Source of the DNA: Sinorhizobium chiapasense
Lineage (GTDB): Bacteria > Pseudomonadota > Alphaproteobacteria > Rhizobiales > Rhizobiaceae
Length of the DNA: 64,000 bases
Assembly: GCF_036488675.1 (NCBI RefSeq)
Contig: NZ_CP133148.1
Location: forward strand, 496,001-560,000
Direction: 5' to 3'
Positions 23,521-31,864 of this stretch are shown here, piece after piece. Under the pieces are notes generated by a model, which saw only the letters and a list, made by a program, of their open reading frames with translations, had not been told where the DNA came from and did no database searches. The position numbers and the translations under genes were made by a program. Every line of letters begins with the position of its first letter. Within the stretch, counting starts at the first letter, position 1.

Positions 23521-23939
23521 ATGTGTAACGATTATGAGCAGCACATCAGATATGCCGAATACTGCAAGATGATGCAGGACCTCGCGCTCGACATCCCTTC
23601 ACATCAAACGGAACTCGACCTGCCACAGGCGGACGACATCCGGATTGGTGATACCGGACCTGTAATGAGAACCGCAGGTGAAAACACAGTCGAAGTCGTG
23701 CCGATGGCGTTCGGCTTCCCGCCGCCGGAAGGACGCAAGGGCGGACCGATCTTCAACTTCCGGAGCGAAAGGCGCAGCTTTGCCGAGAGCAGGCGATGCC
23801 TCACACCGGCGTCGGCCTTTTCGAATTTACCGGTGCAAAGTATCCGAAGGCCAAGCATCGGTTCACGCTGAACGACGCGCCTTTCATGGCGATTGCCGGA
23901 AGCCTCCACGTCGAGGAGGTCAGGTCAGGCAGCGATTGA
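23521..23939 (+). pseudogene. SOS response-associated peptidase (SRAP/YedK/HMCES) remnant
   Basis: The frame begins MCNDYEQHIRYAEY with the essential Cys2 that crosslinks to abasic DNA in this family, then EVVPMAFGFPPPEG and FNFRSERRSFAESRRCL. At about 23818-23822 one T appears to be lost (TTTT where TTTTT restores FFEFTGAKYPKAKHR), and the family sequence continues one frame over, FEFTGAKYPKAKHRFTLNDA. The match ends near AIAGS, about residue 130 of a usual 220 or more, so the later catalytic His is gone. This is a dead gene from frameshift plus truncation, with its end abutting the next gene. Confidence 0.8.
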
Positions 23940-24490
23940 TGATCGACCGATTGACATTCCCGTCCGAAGAGGCAGCTTTCGCATATTTCGACAAGCTGCA
24001 TCCGGTGCCCGCGGTCGACCTGGTCGGCCTTTGGAAGGGAAGCGAAATCTCGACAGGACATCCGTTCGATGGAGTGCTCGAGAATCTGGGATGGTATGGA
24101 AAGCGCTTCCGCGCCGACATGCGCGCCGACGCCCTGTTGTTCAAGAAGGATGGCAACCGTCTCGTGCCGATCGATCCGTCGCCGATTCCGCTTGGACTTG
24201 CCTTTCGCTTCCATCGACTGGGCCGTACCGAAGCTGCCAGGAATCTGTTCTCCCACCTGATCAAGCATCTGCGCGCGACCGGCCCAGTCGCCTCGTTGCG
24301 AATGACGCGCTTCCGCGGCGAGGTTGGTGCGGCGATGATCTATGACAGTAAGCCTGTTGCTGACTATTTCAGAAAGATCGACACCGACACATTGGTAGGA
24401 GTCATGAGTGTGCAGGGATACGACCGGCACTTCTTCTTCCAGCTTGAGCGTGTCAAAGTACCTGAGCCCTCGCGTCCGGAGGCCGCCTAG
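23939..24490 (+). CDS. GXWXG/DUF4334 domain protein
   Basis: The 183-residue product has the N-terminal GXWXG region (VGLWKGSEISTGHPFDGVLE, residues about 26-45), followed by LGWYGKRFRADMRADALLF and a C-terminal DUF4334 part with RMTRFRGEVGAAMIYDSKPVADYF (in parts) and a hydrophobic FFFQLERV end. This two-domain pair is conserved in bacteria and fungi and has no settled function. The start codon overlaps the stop of the SRAP remnant, so truncation of that gene may have placed this gene under its promoter. Confidence 0.85.
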   Translation: MIDRLTFPSEEAAFAYFDKLHPVPAVDLVGLWKGSEISTGHPFDGVLENLGWYGKRFRADMRADALLFKKDGNRLVPIDPSPIPLGLAFRFHRLGRTEAARNLFSHLIKHLRATGPVASLRMTRFRGEVGAAMIYDSKPVADYFRKIDTDTLVGVMSVQGYDRHFFFQLERVKVPEPSRPEAA

Positions 24491-24772
24491 GTCGTCACAA
24501 CCTGTGCTGCCTTAGCGCCGATGGCACCGCCGGGGCGTATAGGCGAACTCAATCACGATATGCACTGGTTGAAGCGACCCGGTGCCTATGCTGCTACTGG
24601 TCATCCTTTAAATCGGCACCACAGCCCAGAGCGATCGATGCTTATATGTGTGCTGGAGTCGGCGTGGAGCGACCTGCCCGGATGGCCAGTCCGCGCCAAA
24701 CCTAGCCGTGAGGCCAGTTGGACGGCGTGGTGAAACAAACGAGATTCCTCAGATGGATTGAGGAGAAAGACC

Positions 24773-25645
24773 ATGCCGAAAACCAGCCTTGCCGACTTCT
24801 CTCGAGAGATAGCCGGCCTTGTCACCGCCACCGCTCCGGGCATCGCCGCCGTCCATGCCAGCCGCCATAATTCTTCGAGCGCCGTCTATTGGCGTGAAGG
24901 ATTGTTCGTGGCCGCGAGCGAGGCGATCGAGACCGAGGAAGGCATCACTTTGACTTTGCCGTCCGGCAACTCCGCGGCGGCTGAGTTCGTCGGGCGCGAC
25001 CCAACGACCGGGATCACGGTGCTGAAATCGGAAGTGCCTGATGGCGCGCCGGCTCTGAAACCGGCCGGGCGGACGGAGGCAGGGAATCTTGTCGTCGCTG
25101 TCGGCCGGGGGGAAGCTTCTACGCTGGCCGGCTTCGGCATTGTCAGCGAGGCCGGACCCGCTTGGCGCAGCATGCGTGGCGGCCTGATCGACCGGCGCAT
25201 CCGCCTTTCCGCGAGCATCGACCCGCGCGCCGAGGGCGGTGCGGCGATCGATGCCGAGGGTGGCTTCGTCGGACTCGTCCTGTTCGGCCCCCACCGGCGC
25301 GCTCTTGTCATTCCGGCCGAAACGGTTGACCGGGTTGCGGCAACGCTCGCCGAAAAGGGACATATGCCGCGCGGATATCTCGGAGCAGGGTTACACCGGG
25401 TGCATCAGGAGAAGGCGCGGGGCGCAATGGTGATGAGCCTCGAGGCGGGCGGTCCGGCGGAGAAGGCCGGGCTGGTCGTCGGCGACATCATCACATCCTG
25501 GAACGGCGAGACGGTGGAAGGCGTGCGGGACCTGATCCGCCAGATCGGTCCCGACAGTGTCGGCAAAACGGTGGCACTCGGAATATTGCGCGGTGGTGAG
25601 GCGCGAAACCTCGACGTCGTCGTCGGCGCACGCCCGCGCTCCTGA
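24773..25645 (+). CDS. HtrA/DegP-like protein with inactive protease domain and PDZ domain
   Basis: The 290-residue product follows the HtrA outline: trypsin-like domain (about 1-185) and PDZ domain (about 200-287, GYLGAGLHRVH to GDIITSWNGETVEGVRDL). The catalytic triad is missing: FVAASEAI stands where the TNAHVV histidine belongs, DPTTGITVLK has Gly for the Asp, and RAEGGAAID replaces GNSGG. No signal peptide is seen, so it is probably cytoplasmic. It is likely a binding or regulatory protein rather than a protease. GAGGAG precedes the ATG. A LuxR-type regulator follows after 16 nt. Confidence 0.85.
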   Translation: MPKTSLADFSREIAGLVTATAPGIAAVHASRHNSSSAVYWREGLFVAASEAIETEEGITLTLPSGNSAAAEFVGRDPTTGITVLKSEVPDGAPALKPAGRTEAGNLVVAVGRGEASTLAGFGIVSEAGPAWRSMRGGLIDRRIRLSASIDPRAEGGAAIDAEGGFVGLVLFGPHRRALVIPAETVDRVAATLAEKGHMPRGYLGAGLHRVHQEKARGAMVMSLEAGGPAEKAGLVVGDIITSWNGETVEGVRDLIRQIGPDSVGKTVALGILRGGEARNLDVVVGARPRS

Positions 25646-25661
25646 ACGACAGTGAGGATGG

Positions 25662-26234
25662 ATGGCTGAGCGCCCGCTGACAGTGATGATAGCCCTGTCC
25701 GATCCGGAGCAAACGGAGGAATTGGAACATGCTCTGGGGGAGCGCGGTCATGTGGTCGTAGCGACGTCTTTCGATCTCGAGCAGCCGGAGGCTTTCGATG
25801 TGGTTGTGACCGATGGCGAAGCTCTCGATGCAGCGACGCCGCATATCGTGCTTGGTACAGCAGCCTCGGGTGGCAACATCCATGCTGTCCTGCCGCATTC
25901 CGCGGATGCCGCGCTTATCGCTGCCGCGACGACGGTCGTCGCGGCAGGATATCGCCTGTCAGCCGTTGATGCTGGAGATGCAAACGAGACCGCTGATACG
26001 GAAGAGGCAGTGCTGCCGAGAGACGCGCCTCACAATCTTTCACTCAGCCCCCGCGAAATGGAAACGCTTGCGCTGCTTGCTGACGGCGCCTCGAATAAGG
26101 TGATCGCCCGCCAACTCAAAATCTCGGTGCATACCGCGAAATTCCACGTCGCTGCAGTGCTCGCCAAGCTTCATGCGCAGAACCGCGCCGACGCTGTGGC
26201 CATAGCGCTGAGGCAAGGGCTGCTTTACTTATAA
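25662..26234 (+). CDS. LuxR/NarL-type regulator with degenerate receiver-like domain
   Basis: The 190-residue product ends in a clear LuxR helix-turn-helix (LSPREMETLALLADGASNKVIARQLKISVHTAKFH, shown here as LSPREMETLALLADGAS and NKVIARQLKISVHTAKFH, about residues 127-161). The N-terminal 100 residues resemble a receiver fold but keep few acidic residues (VVVTDGEALD carries the only candidate phosphoacceptor). It is translated 16 nt after the inactive HtrA-like protein. That protein may sense something and pass it to this regulator. Confidence 0.88.
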   Translation: MAERPLTVMIALSDPEQTEELEHALGERGHVVVATSFDLEQPEAFDVVVTDGEALDAATPHIVLGTAASGGNIHAVLPHSADAALIAAATTVVAAGYRLSAVDAGDANETADTEEAVLPRDAPHNLSLSPREMETLALLADGASNKVIARQLKISVHTAKFHVAAVLAKLHAQNRADAVAIALRQGLLYL

Positions 26235-26304
26235 CGCTCAGCCAATAAGTGTGAAAACCGCGACGGCAGCACCAGGTGCCCTCGGGTCATAGGGGTCGCG
26301 CCGC

Positions 26305-26796
26305 TCAACTGCCCGGCAGCACGATCAACTCGCCCACCATCGACGGCTGGTGAGTCCCACACCGAAACTCGAACACACCCGCCTTATCAGCAGTGAAGGT
26401 TACGGTAGTGAGCTGGCCGCGCTTGACGGTGAAGTTGATATCGTAGCCGACGATCATGCTCGGATGCTCCGCGCCGTTGACACCAAGGATCTCGAGCATG
26501 ACCTCGTCGCCCTGGTTGACGATAATCTGATTGGGCTCCCAGCGGTAGGTCGATACCTCCCACCGGCCCTCGGCATTGGGAGCTTCGAGTTCGTAGCCCT
26601 TACCTTCCGGTAGGGCGGCGCTCGGGAACGGCTCCTTGTCGACGGTCGTCCCGCCCTTGGCCTCAACCGCGACCATGGTGATAATGCGTCTCATGCTGGC
26701 CGCCTCCGCGGAACCGGTCAACCCTGCTGTAGTCAGCGCCGCAGCCAGAGCAAGCCGGACTGCCGCTCCGCCGGCCGCGATGCTATGCCTGAACAT
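26305..26796 (-). CDS. Periplasmic cupredoxin-domain protein
   Basis: From the ATG at 26796 the product is 163 residues: a signal peptide (MFRHSIAAGGAAVRLALAAAL..., cut near AEA, residue 33) and a cupredoxin domain. Type-1 copper ligands are visible: His in GAEHPSMIVG and the Cys-His-Met loop FRCGTHQPSMVG near the end. It resembles blue-copper or CoxII-like single domains used in electron transfer or copper handling. CuA-type paired Cys residues are absent. AGGGAG precedes the start. It is convergent with the luxR gene. The redox partner is unknown. Confidence 0.87.
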   Translation of the reverse strand: MFRHSIAAGGAAVRLALAAALTTAGLTGSAEAASMRRIITMVAVEAKGGTTVDKEPFPSAALPEGKGYELEAPNAEGRWEVSTYRWEPNQIIVNQGDEVMLEILGVNGAEHPSMIVGYDINFTVKRGQLTTVTFTADKAGVFEFRCGTHQPSMVGELIVLPGS

Positions 26797-27302
26797 TTGA
26801 AATCTCCCTGGGTAAGTTTGGCACTCCTCCACGAGGGCTGTTCCACGAGGGCTGTGCCATCGCTCAGCCCTCGGGCTGAGCGTCGTACAAGGGAGACACG
26901 CGAACGCTCCCGATTATTCACTGTGCACGCCGAAAATTGGATTCGAACATAGCGGTGATGCAGGCCGCCGCGTCTAGCTTCTATATGTTGCGGCGACTGG
27001 CGCGCGCCTTGACTCTTGGCCTGTAAGAACTTCGACGGGTCAATGCGCTGTTATTGGGCTTGCATTCAAGACGACGATCGTCCTTCGACACTGGATTCAC
27101 TGGTCGACATCGTACGAGGTGTCTTGGCGTTGGCACTCGACCGGAGCTCAGCCGAGATTTCCCTGCAGATACGCCAGACCTAGGTATGTCGGCTTTTACT
27201 CTTTGGCGCGTTGTTGGACTCTCGGCTGCTGCGTCCACCACATTTGACGCGGGGGTTCCCACACCTACATATTCGTTGGAGAGAGTGGAGGCGGAGGTCC
27301 AC
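26797..27302. other. 506-bp upstream region of the cupredoxin and membrane protein genes
   Basis: Apart from a short direct repeat (GGGCTGTTCCACGAGG-like, about 26834-26860) just upstream of the cupredoxin gene, I see no structured element. The reading frame of the next gene is open from 27054, but that part does not read like protein. Confidence 0.4.
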
Positions 27303-27695
27303 TTGGAGCGATCGTTTTTCCTCGCCAGACTCCTAGGACCGACATTCGTTGCGGTTGCGCTCGGCATGCTGGTCAACATCGGCATGTACGAGAGAATGAT
27401 TGCGGAAGCGCTGCATTTTGGCGTCCTGTTCTATCTTTTCGGTTTACTGTCGCTTCTCGCTGGCCTCGCAATCGTCAATCTGCACAATCGATGGCAGATG
27501 GACTGGCGGGTGATCATCACGGTGTTGGGCTGGCTGATGACAATCGGTGGCATCATCCGCATCGTGTTGCCGCAGGTCGCAATCGCGGCAGGTTCGACCA
27601 TTTATGGCGGCCGCGCATCGACCATCATCGTGGCGCTGTTAGTCGGTGCGCTGGGCGCTTTCTTGAGCCTCAAGGGTTACGTTCGACGTGCCTGA
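27303..27695 (+). CDS. Four-helix membrane protein, conserved hypothetical
   Basis: With a TTG start at 27303 the product is 130 residues. GGAGG with 5-nt spacing precedes it, which decides the start over the frame opening at 27054. The four helices include FLARLLGPTFVAVALGMLVN, MIAEALHFGVLFYLFGLLSL (residues about 31-50) and IITVLGWLMTIGGIIRI, with a conserved-looking NLHNRWQMDWR loop between helices two and three. I recall a similar family in alphaproteobacteria without known function. It stands alone in the island. Confidence 0.7.
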   Translation: MERSFFLARLLGPTFVAVALGMLVNIGMYERMIAEALHFGVLFYLFGLLSLLAGLAIVNLHNRWQMDWRVIITVLGWLMTIGGIIRIVLPQVAIAAGSTIYGGRASTIIVALLVGALGAFLSLKGYVRRA

Positions 27696-28293
27696 CGGCA
27701 CGGATTGCCAGTCCTTCACCGTGAAATCAAATCTCGAACACGAAGAGAACTGCGATCACAGCATCTGCAAAAAATCGCAGTGCGTCGTAGGGAGGCATCT
27801 CGAATGAGAAGCGAATATTCCGATTTCTTCGAACTTGGCGGCACGAACTGGATCAACACCGCACATCAGGGCGCGCTCCCCTTGTGTGGCCCCTACGGCA
27901 CGGGATTTTGTTGGCTGTCGCCGGGCATGTTTCGGCCGTCGCAGAGCCCGGCGATGGCAGACACGCTGCAAGCACTGCCAAGGTCTTGAAAGGGCTCAAT
28001 CGGGCCTTTCGTTGTGCGTGTCGTCAATGACTGCAACGGGCCGAATCGAGCCATGCGCCGGCCGGCCTGCTGATGACAGCTTTTGGTGCACAGCGGAAGA
28101 ATTTGCCTCTGACAAATTGGGTCCCCAGCCAGGTTTCATGCGATCGTAGATTGCGACATCGGCGTAGCGCGAAGCTGCGGCTACCCGCGCTGGAAACGCT
28201 AGCATGTAGCTGTAAAACCTGCAGAATTTTTGGAGACGATCGTCAGATCAGAATGAGGCGCTACATGCGTAAATTGTGCCTGCCTAGGGACCT
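27696..28293. other. Gene-poor region with a gene remnant
   Basis: Apart from the aminotransferase fragment (27804-27989) I see no gene. The region leads into repeat copy B and the IS element. Confidence 0.4.
27804..27989 (+). pseudogene. Fragment of a class V aminotransferase-like gene
   Basis: The first 30 or so codons (MRSEYSDFFELGGTNWINTA, then HQGALP) match the start I know from PLP-dependent class V aminotransferases of the NTAHQGPLP group. After about 27880 the frame no longer reads like the family, and it ends after 61 codons, where about 380 are expected. The rest of the gene is missing. Confidence 0.5.
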
Positions 28294-28440
28294 TGGATTC
28301 TCACATGATTTCAATGGCTTATCGAAATCGCCTTGAAATTGCCTCTGTTTTTCCGATCGCGGGCGACCGTGGATGCCACCTTTGTGCCCTGGCTTTGGGC
28401 CGCAGTCAACATAAGGGTTGAGCGGCAATAATTTCCGCTT
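28294..28440. repeat. 147-bp repeat (copy B of 10712-10857)
   Basis: Closely similar to the att-adjacent repeat A. The bases just before it (CTAGGGACCTTGGATTC) are a degenerate version of the tRNA-Gln 3' end. It ends 43 bp before the left end of the IS element. Confidence 0.8.
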
Positions 28441-28483
28441 TTCGCAAATGCAGCCTCTGCATAAACGCTGCTCGCCTTGGGTG

Positions 28484-30038
28484 GAGGCTGTGTGAAAACA
28501 CCCGCGCATGATAGCCTACCTCGAGTTGAGCGGGAGATTCGGCATGGCGGGTTTCATCGAGGGGAAGGACCGCCGAGAACAGTCGTTCTTGCCGGAATGC
28601 CTCGATGACTATGTCGCCGAAGACAACCCAGTCCGCGTTGTCGATGTCTTCATTGACGAACTGGACTGGAGCGGATTGGGCTTTGCAGCGCCAGCGGCGA
28701 CAGGGCGGCCGGGCTATAACCCCGCGACGATGCTGAAGCTCTACCTCTATGGCTACCTCAACCAGGTGCAGTCGAGCCGACGACTGGAGCGCGAGGCGGG
28801 CCGCAACATCGAGCTGATGTGGCTGACGGGCAAGCTGGCTCCCGACTTCAAGACGATCGCTGATTTCCGGCGTGATAACGGTGAGGCGATCCGCGCCATC
28901 TGCCGCCAGTTCGTCGTGCTCTGCCGGCAGATCGGCCTCCTTGCCGGTGGCACAGTTGCGGTGGACGGCAGTCGCTTCAAGGCCGTGAACACGCGCGATA
29001 AGAACTTTACGTCCGGCGCGATCCGCCGCCGCATGGAGCAGATCGATGCCAGCATCGAGCGCTACCTGGCCCTGCTTGACACGGCCGATCGTCAGGAGGA
29101 CGAGGTGGCGGAGATGCGCAGGGATCGCCTGACGGAGCGCCTCGAACGCCTGCGCCAGCAAATGCGCGATCTGAAAGCGATGGAGCGCGCCATCGAGGCA
29201 GCACCCGACCGCCAGGTCTCGCTGACCGATCCCGATGCTCGCGCCATGGCCACCAACGGCAAGGGCACCGGCCTTGTCGGCTACAACCTCCAGGCGGCGG
29301 TGGACACGAAGCATCATCTGGTCGTGGCGCATGAGGTCACCAATGTCGGTCACGACCGCACCCAACTCGCCAGCATGGGCCAGCAAGCGAAGGAGGCGAC
29401 CGGCGCGGATGAGCTGACCGTGCTGGCCGATCGCGGCTACTTCTCGGGCGAGGAAGTGCTGGCCTGCGATGCGGCGGGCATAAAGGCCATCGTGCCGAAG
29501 TCGCTCACCTCAAGCGGCCTGAAGCGTGGCTTCTTCGGCAAGCAGGACTTCGTCTTCGACGCCGACCGGGATCTGTATGTTTGTCCGGCCGGACAGGAAC
29601 TGACCAGAGGCAGGATCCGATCGGATCGCGAGTGCGACGTCATCTTCTATCGCCATCTGACCGCCTGTTCGAGCTGCGAACTGAAGTCCCGCTGTACGCC
29701 CGAGAAGCTTCGGCGCATCCGGCGCTGGGAGCATGAGCAGGTGATCGACGCCATGCAGGCCAGGCTCGACCGCATGCCCGATGCCATGCGGGTGCGGCGG
29801 CAAACGGTCGAGCATGTCTTCGGGACCATCAAGGACTGGATGGGCCGAGGCCACTTCCTCACCCGGCGGCTCCCCAACGTCGGAACCGAGATGAGCCTCC
29901 ATGTCCTCGCCTACAACCTCAAACGGGCGATCGCCATTCTCGGAGTACCGATGTTGATGAAGGCAATGAGGGCGTGAGCCCCTCAGACCGTCTGCGCGCC
30001 ACCCAGATCCACGGCAGCAGGCGTTTCCACACAGCCTC
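28484..30038 (+). mobile_element. IS1182-family insertion sequence
   Basis: About 1555 bp bounded by inverted ends: GAGGCTGTGTGAAAAC at 28484 and its partner, reading GAGGCTGTGTGGAAAC on the minus strand, ending at 30038. A single transposase gene fills it. GGTG flanks both ends and may be a 4-bp target duplication. The ends and gene look intact, so it may be active. Confidence 0.85.
28508..29977 (+). CDS. IS1182-family DDE transposase
   Basis: The 489-residue product has the IS1182/IS5-like N-terminal DUF772 region (PGYNPATMLKLYLYGYLNQV and SSRRLEREAGRNIELMWLTG, around residues 75-112). The DDE core includes VAVDGSRFKAVN (first Asp), VLADRGYFSGEE (second Asp) and VEHVFGTIKDW (Glu), plus a cysteine-containing CPAGQEL/CSSCELKSRC insertion. 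The frame is uninterrupted. The ATG at 28508 lies 24 nt inside the left end of the IS. Confidence 0.93.
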   Translation: MIAYLELSGRFGMAGFIEGKDRREQSFLPECLDDYVAEDNPVRVVDVFIDELDWSGLGFAAPAATGRPGYNPATMLKLYLYGYLNQVQSSRRLEREAGRNIELMWLTGKLAPDFKTIADFRRDNGEAIRAICRQFVVLCRQIGLLAGGTVAVDGSRFKAVNTRDKNFTSGAIRRRMEQIDASIERYLALLDTADRQEDEVAEMRRDRLTERLERLRQQMRDLKAMERAIEAAPDRQVSLTDPDARAMATNGKGTGLVGYNLQAAVDTKHHLVVAHEVTNVGHDRTQLASMGQQAKEATGADELTVLADRGYFSGEEVLACDAAGIKAIVPKSLTSSGLKRGFFGKQDFVFDADRDLYVCPAGQELTRGRIRSDRECDVIFYRHLTACSSCELKSRCTPEKLRRIRRWEHEQVIDAMQARLDRMPDAMRVRRQTVEHVFGTIKDWMGRGHFLTRRLPNVGTEMSLHVLAYNLKRAIAILGVPMLMKAMRA

Positions 30039-30138
30039 GGTGGTGAGCGGTCATCCGCCACGGCTAGGACGAACGGCCACCATGCAGGGGAAAGCCGCCC
30101 TTAAGTCGCCGAGGCTAGCGAGCTAGATTGGGAGGCTG

Positions 30139-31518
30139 TCAGGCCAACTCAAGCTGAGAGTCTTTCGCCCCTTGCGCGATCAACGGCGCGGGAGACTTCC
30201 TTTGCAGGTGGGAAGCGTTAAGTCGGCGCGCCACGATATCGTGGTTGAGCCACTGGATGGGGCCGGAGGGATCTGAGGACTCGCCAAAAATTAGCTGCCC
30301 GGTCGCCTCCACCACGAGAGCACTCAGGAGGTCGCTGATCATCGCCTTGCTGTCCCGATGCATCTGCGTGATCTCGTTGGACGTGCCGATGGTCAGATCG
30401 GACTGTGCTTGGCTGTTTGCCATGGGCCACGCCGAGAAGTCGTAAAACGGACGCATGACCTTGTTGGCCTGCATATCGGTAATTTTTTGGAACACATCCT
30501 TCATCGTGAAGCCGTCTGCCAGAAGCTGCTGGCATGCCTGCCATTGGTCCTCTGCCCATTGGCCACCGTTCTCTTTCTTCAAGGCGAGTAGCAGCGGTAT
30601 CAGGGGAAGTTCGATACCCGTGAACACGTCGGACGAATTGGTTCGGATTTCGGGACAGTTATAGACGGTTGCCTTGACACCTGCTGCCCAGGCTTCTTGC
30701 GCGATGCATTCGAGCCGCATCTTGGCGTAACCTTGGGTGTAGTTGGTGTAGGTCTGCCAACGATAGCTCCCGTCAATCAGGACTGCCGTTCCATGGTAAC
30801 CGTAGGCCGTATACCGCACCTGACCACCCGATGCCTCTACGCGCTCACGGATCGCCGCGCTGAACTCGATAAGATGTCGAAAGGTGATTGCGGAAACTTC
30901 GTCGAAATTCTGCAGGATGAGCTTGCCCATATCGCTGTCGAGCAGGGCTTGTGACGACATGTGGCGGGGACCAACACCCTTGTAGATTCGATTGGCAACG
31001 ACCAGGAATACCTTCGCTTTCGGGATGCCTCCGGCCATTGTATGGGCGAAAAAAACATTGCGGCCGTCGGCGATCATTCCGTCGAGAACGGCCATGACCT
31101 GTGAAAGTGAATTCGTGAACCGCGCGGTGGCGATGTCCCGGCACTGTTCAATGTAGTCCCAGTCGAGCCTGTCATGCTGCCAGCTCTCCAGCGTCATCGT
31201 CGCAAGGAGATCAGTCGGAGTGGGGCCGCCTGGCGGAGCGTCGAGATCGAAGCCAGCCATGAGAGGTATGTTGACAATCCTGCCGCCCAATCGGCCTTCG
31301 GCGGCAGAGAGTTCCTCGGCGTTCAGAGGCCGCAGTGCGTTGTTCTCGTCGCGCCGCCCCACCGTGATTCCCACGATCTCCATTCCAGCCCGCCGGGCTT
31401 CGTCGAGCAAGCCAGTCGCGTATCCGCGACCGAATAGTTCGCCGAAGAGGACGAAAACATCACCTTTACGAAAGACGTTGTTTTCGGCAAGGCGATTCAA
31501 TGCGATCGGGTTTTCCAT
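30139..31518 (-). CDS. FabMG-like enoyl-ACP reductase family protein
   Basis: The 459-residue product starts MENPIALNRLAENNVFRKGD and carries a Rossmann-like opening (VFVLFGELFGRGYATGLLDE) and VGITVGRRDENNALRPL. I recall this sequence type under the name enoyl ACP reductase FabMG, a family found through triclosan-tolerance screens; I cannot confirm it here. If right, it would reduce enoyl-ACP in fatty acid synthesis and could give resistance to FabI inhibitors. It is 346 bp from a fatty acid desaturase gene on the same strand. The gene itself is intact and well supported; the function is moderately sure. Confidence 0.6.
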   Translation of the reverse strand: MENPIALNRLAENNVFRKGDVFVLFGELFGRGYATGLLDEARRAGMEIVGITVGRRDENNALRPLNAEELSAAEGRLGGRIVNIPLMAGFDLDAPPGGPTPTDLLATMTLESWQHDRLDWDYIEQCRDIATARFTNSLSQVMAVLDGMIADGRNVFFAHTMAGGIPKAKVFLVVANRIYKGVGPRHMSSQALLDSDMGKLILQNFDEVSAITFRHLIEFSAAIRERVEASGGQVRYTAYGYHGTAVLIDGSYRWQTYTNYTQGYAKMRLECIAQEAWAAGVKATVYNCPEIRTNSSDVFTGIELPLIPLLLALKKENGGQWAEDQWQACQQLLADGFTMKDVFQKITDMQANKVMRPFYDFSAWPMANSQAQSDLTIGTSNEITQMHRDSKAMISDLLSALVVEATGQLIFGESSDPSGPIQWLNHDIVARRLNASHLQRKSPAPLIAQGAKDSQLELA

Positions 31519-31864
31519 GCTGTCAGCTCTTTGGTCCGTTGGTCGTCGAGCGGTGGCTCAGACGAGCTTCGATAATCACATGACCGTACTGACCCGTAAT
31601 GGGAAGTCATTTTAAGTGACCGTTCATTTCAAAGCGTGAAGCCCCTTGGGACTTCTCGGTATCTCAACCGGATAAAGCAGGTAAATGCAGAGGCCATTGG
31701 AGGACGGCGTGCCGATACCGAAATCGAGTTCGCCGGAAACGCTTCCTCTAGGATATTTGCGGAGGCAACCGGCGCTGTCAAAGGCCCGCTGGTCGTTACG
31801 ACCAGTCTCTGGGCCGGAGCGCTGGCTCCTCCCGCCAGGGCGGCGCCCGGGGTTGTCCTCAATT
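31519..31864. other. 346-bp spacer between the desaturase and FabMG-like genes
   Basis: No gene is supported. A rightward 100-codon frame crosses into the desaturase but lacks a ribosome site and domain, so I do not call it. The FabMG-like gene needs a promoter here or read-through from the desaturase gene. Confidence 0.4.

Noticed and set aside
28406..29386. 326-codon frame antisense to the transposase
   Set aside because: The transposase frame carries the DDE motifs and IS ends. The antisense frame has no recognisable domain.
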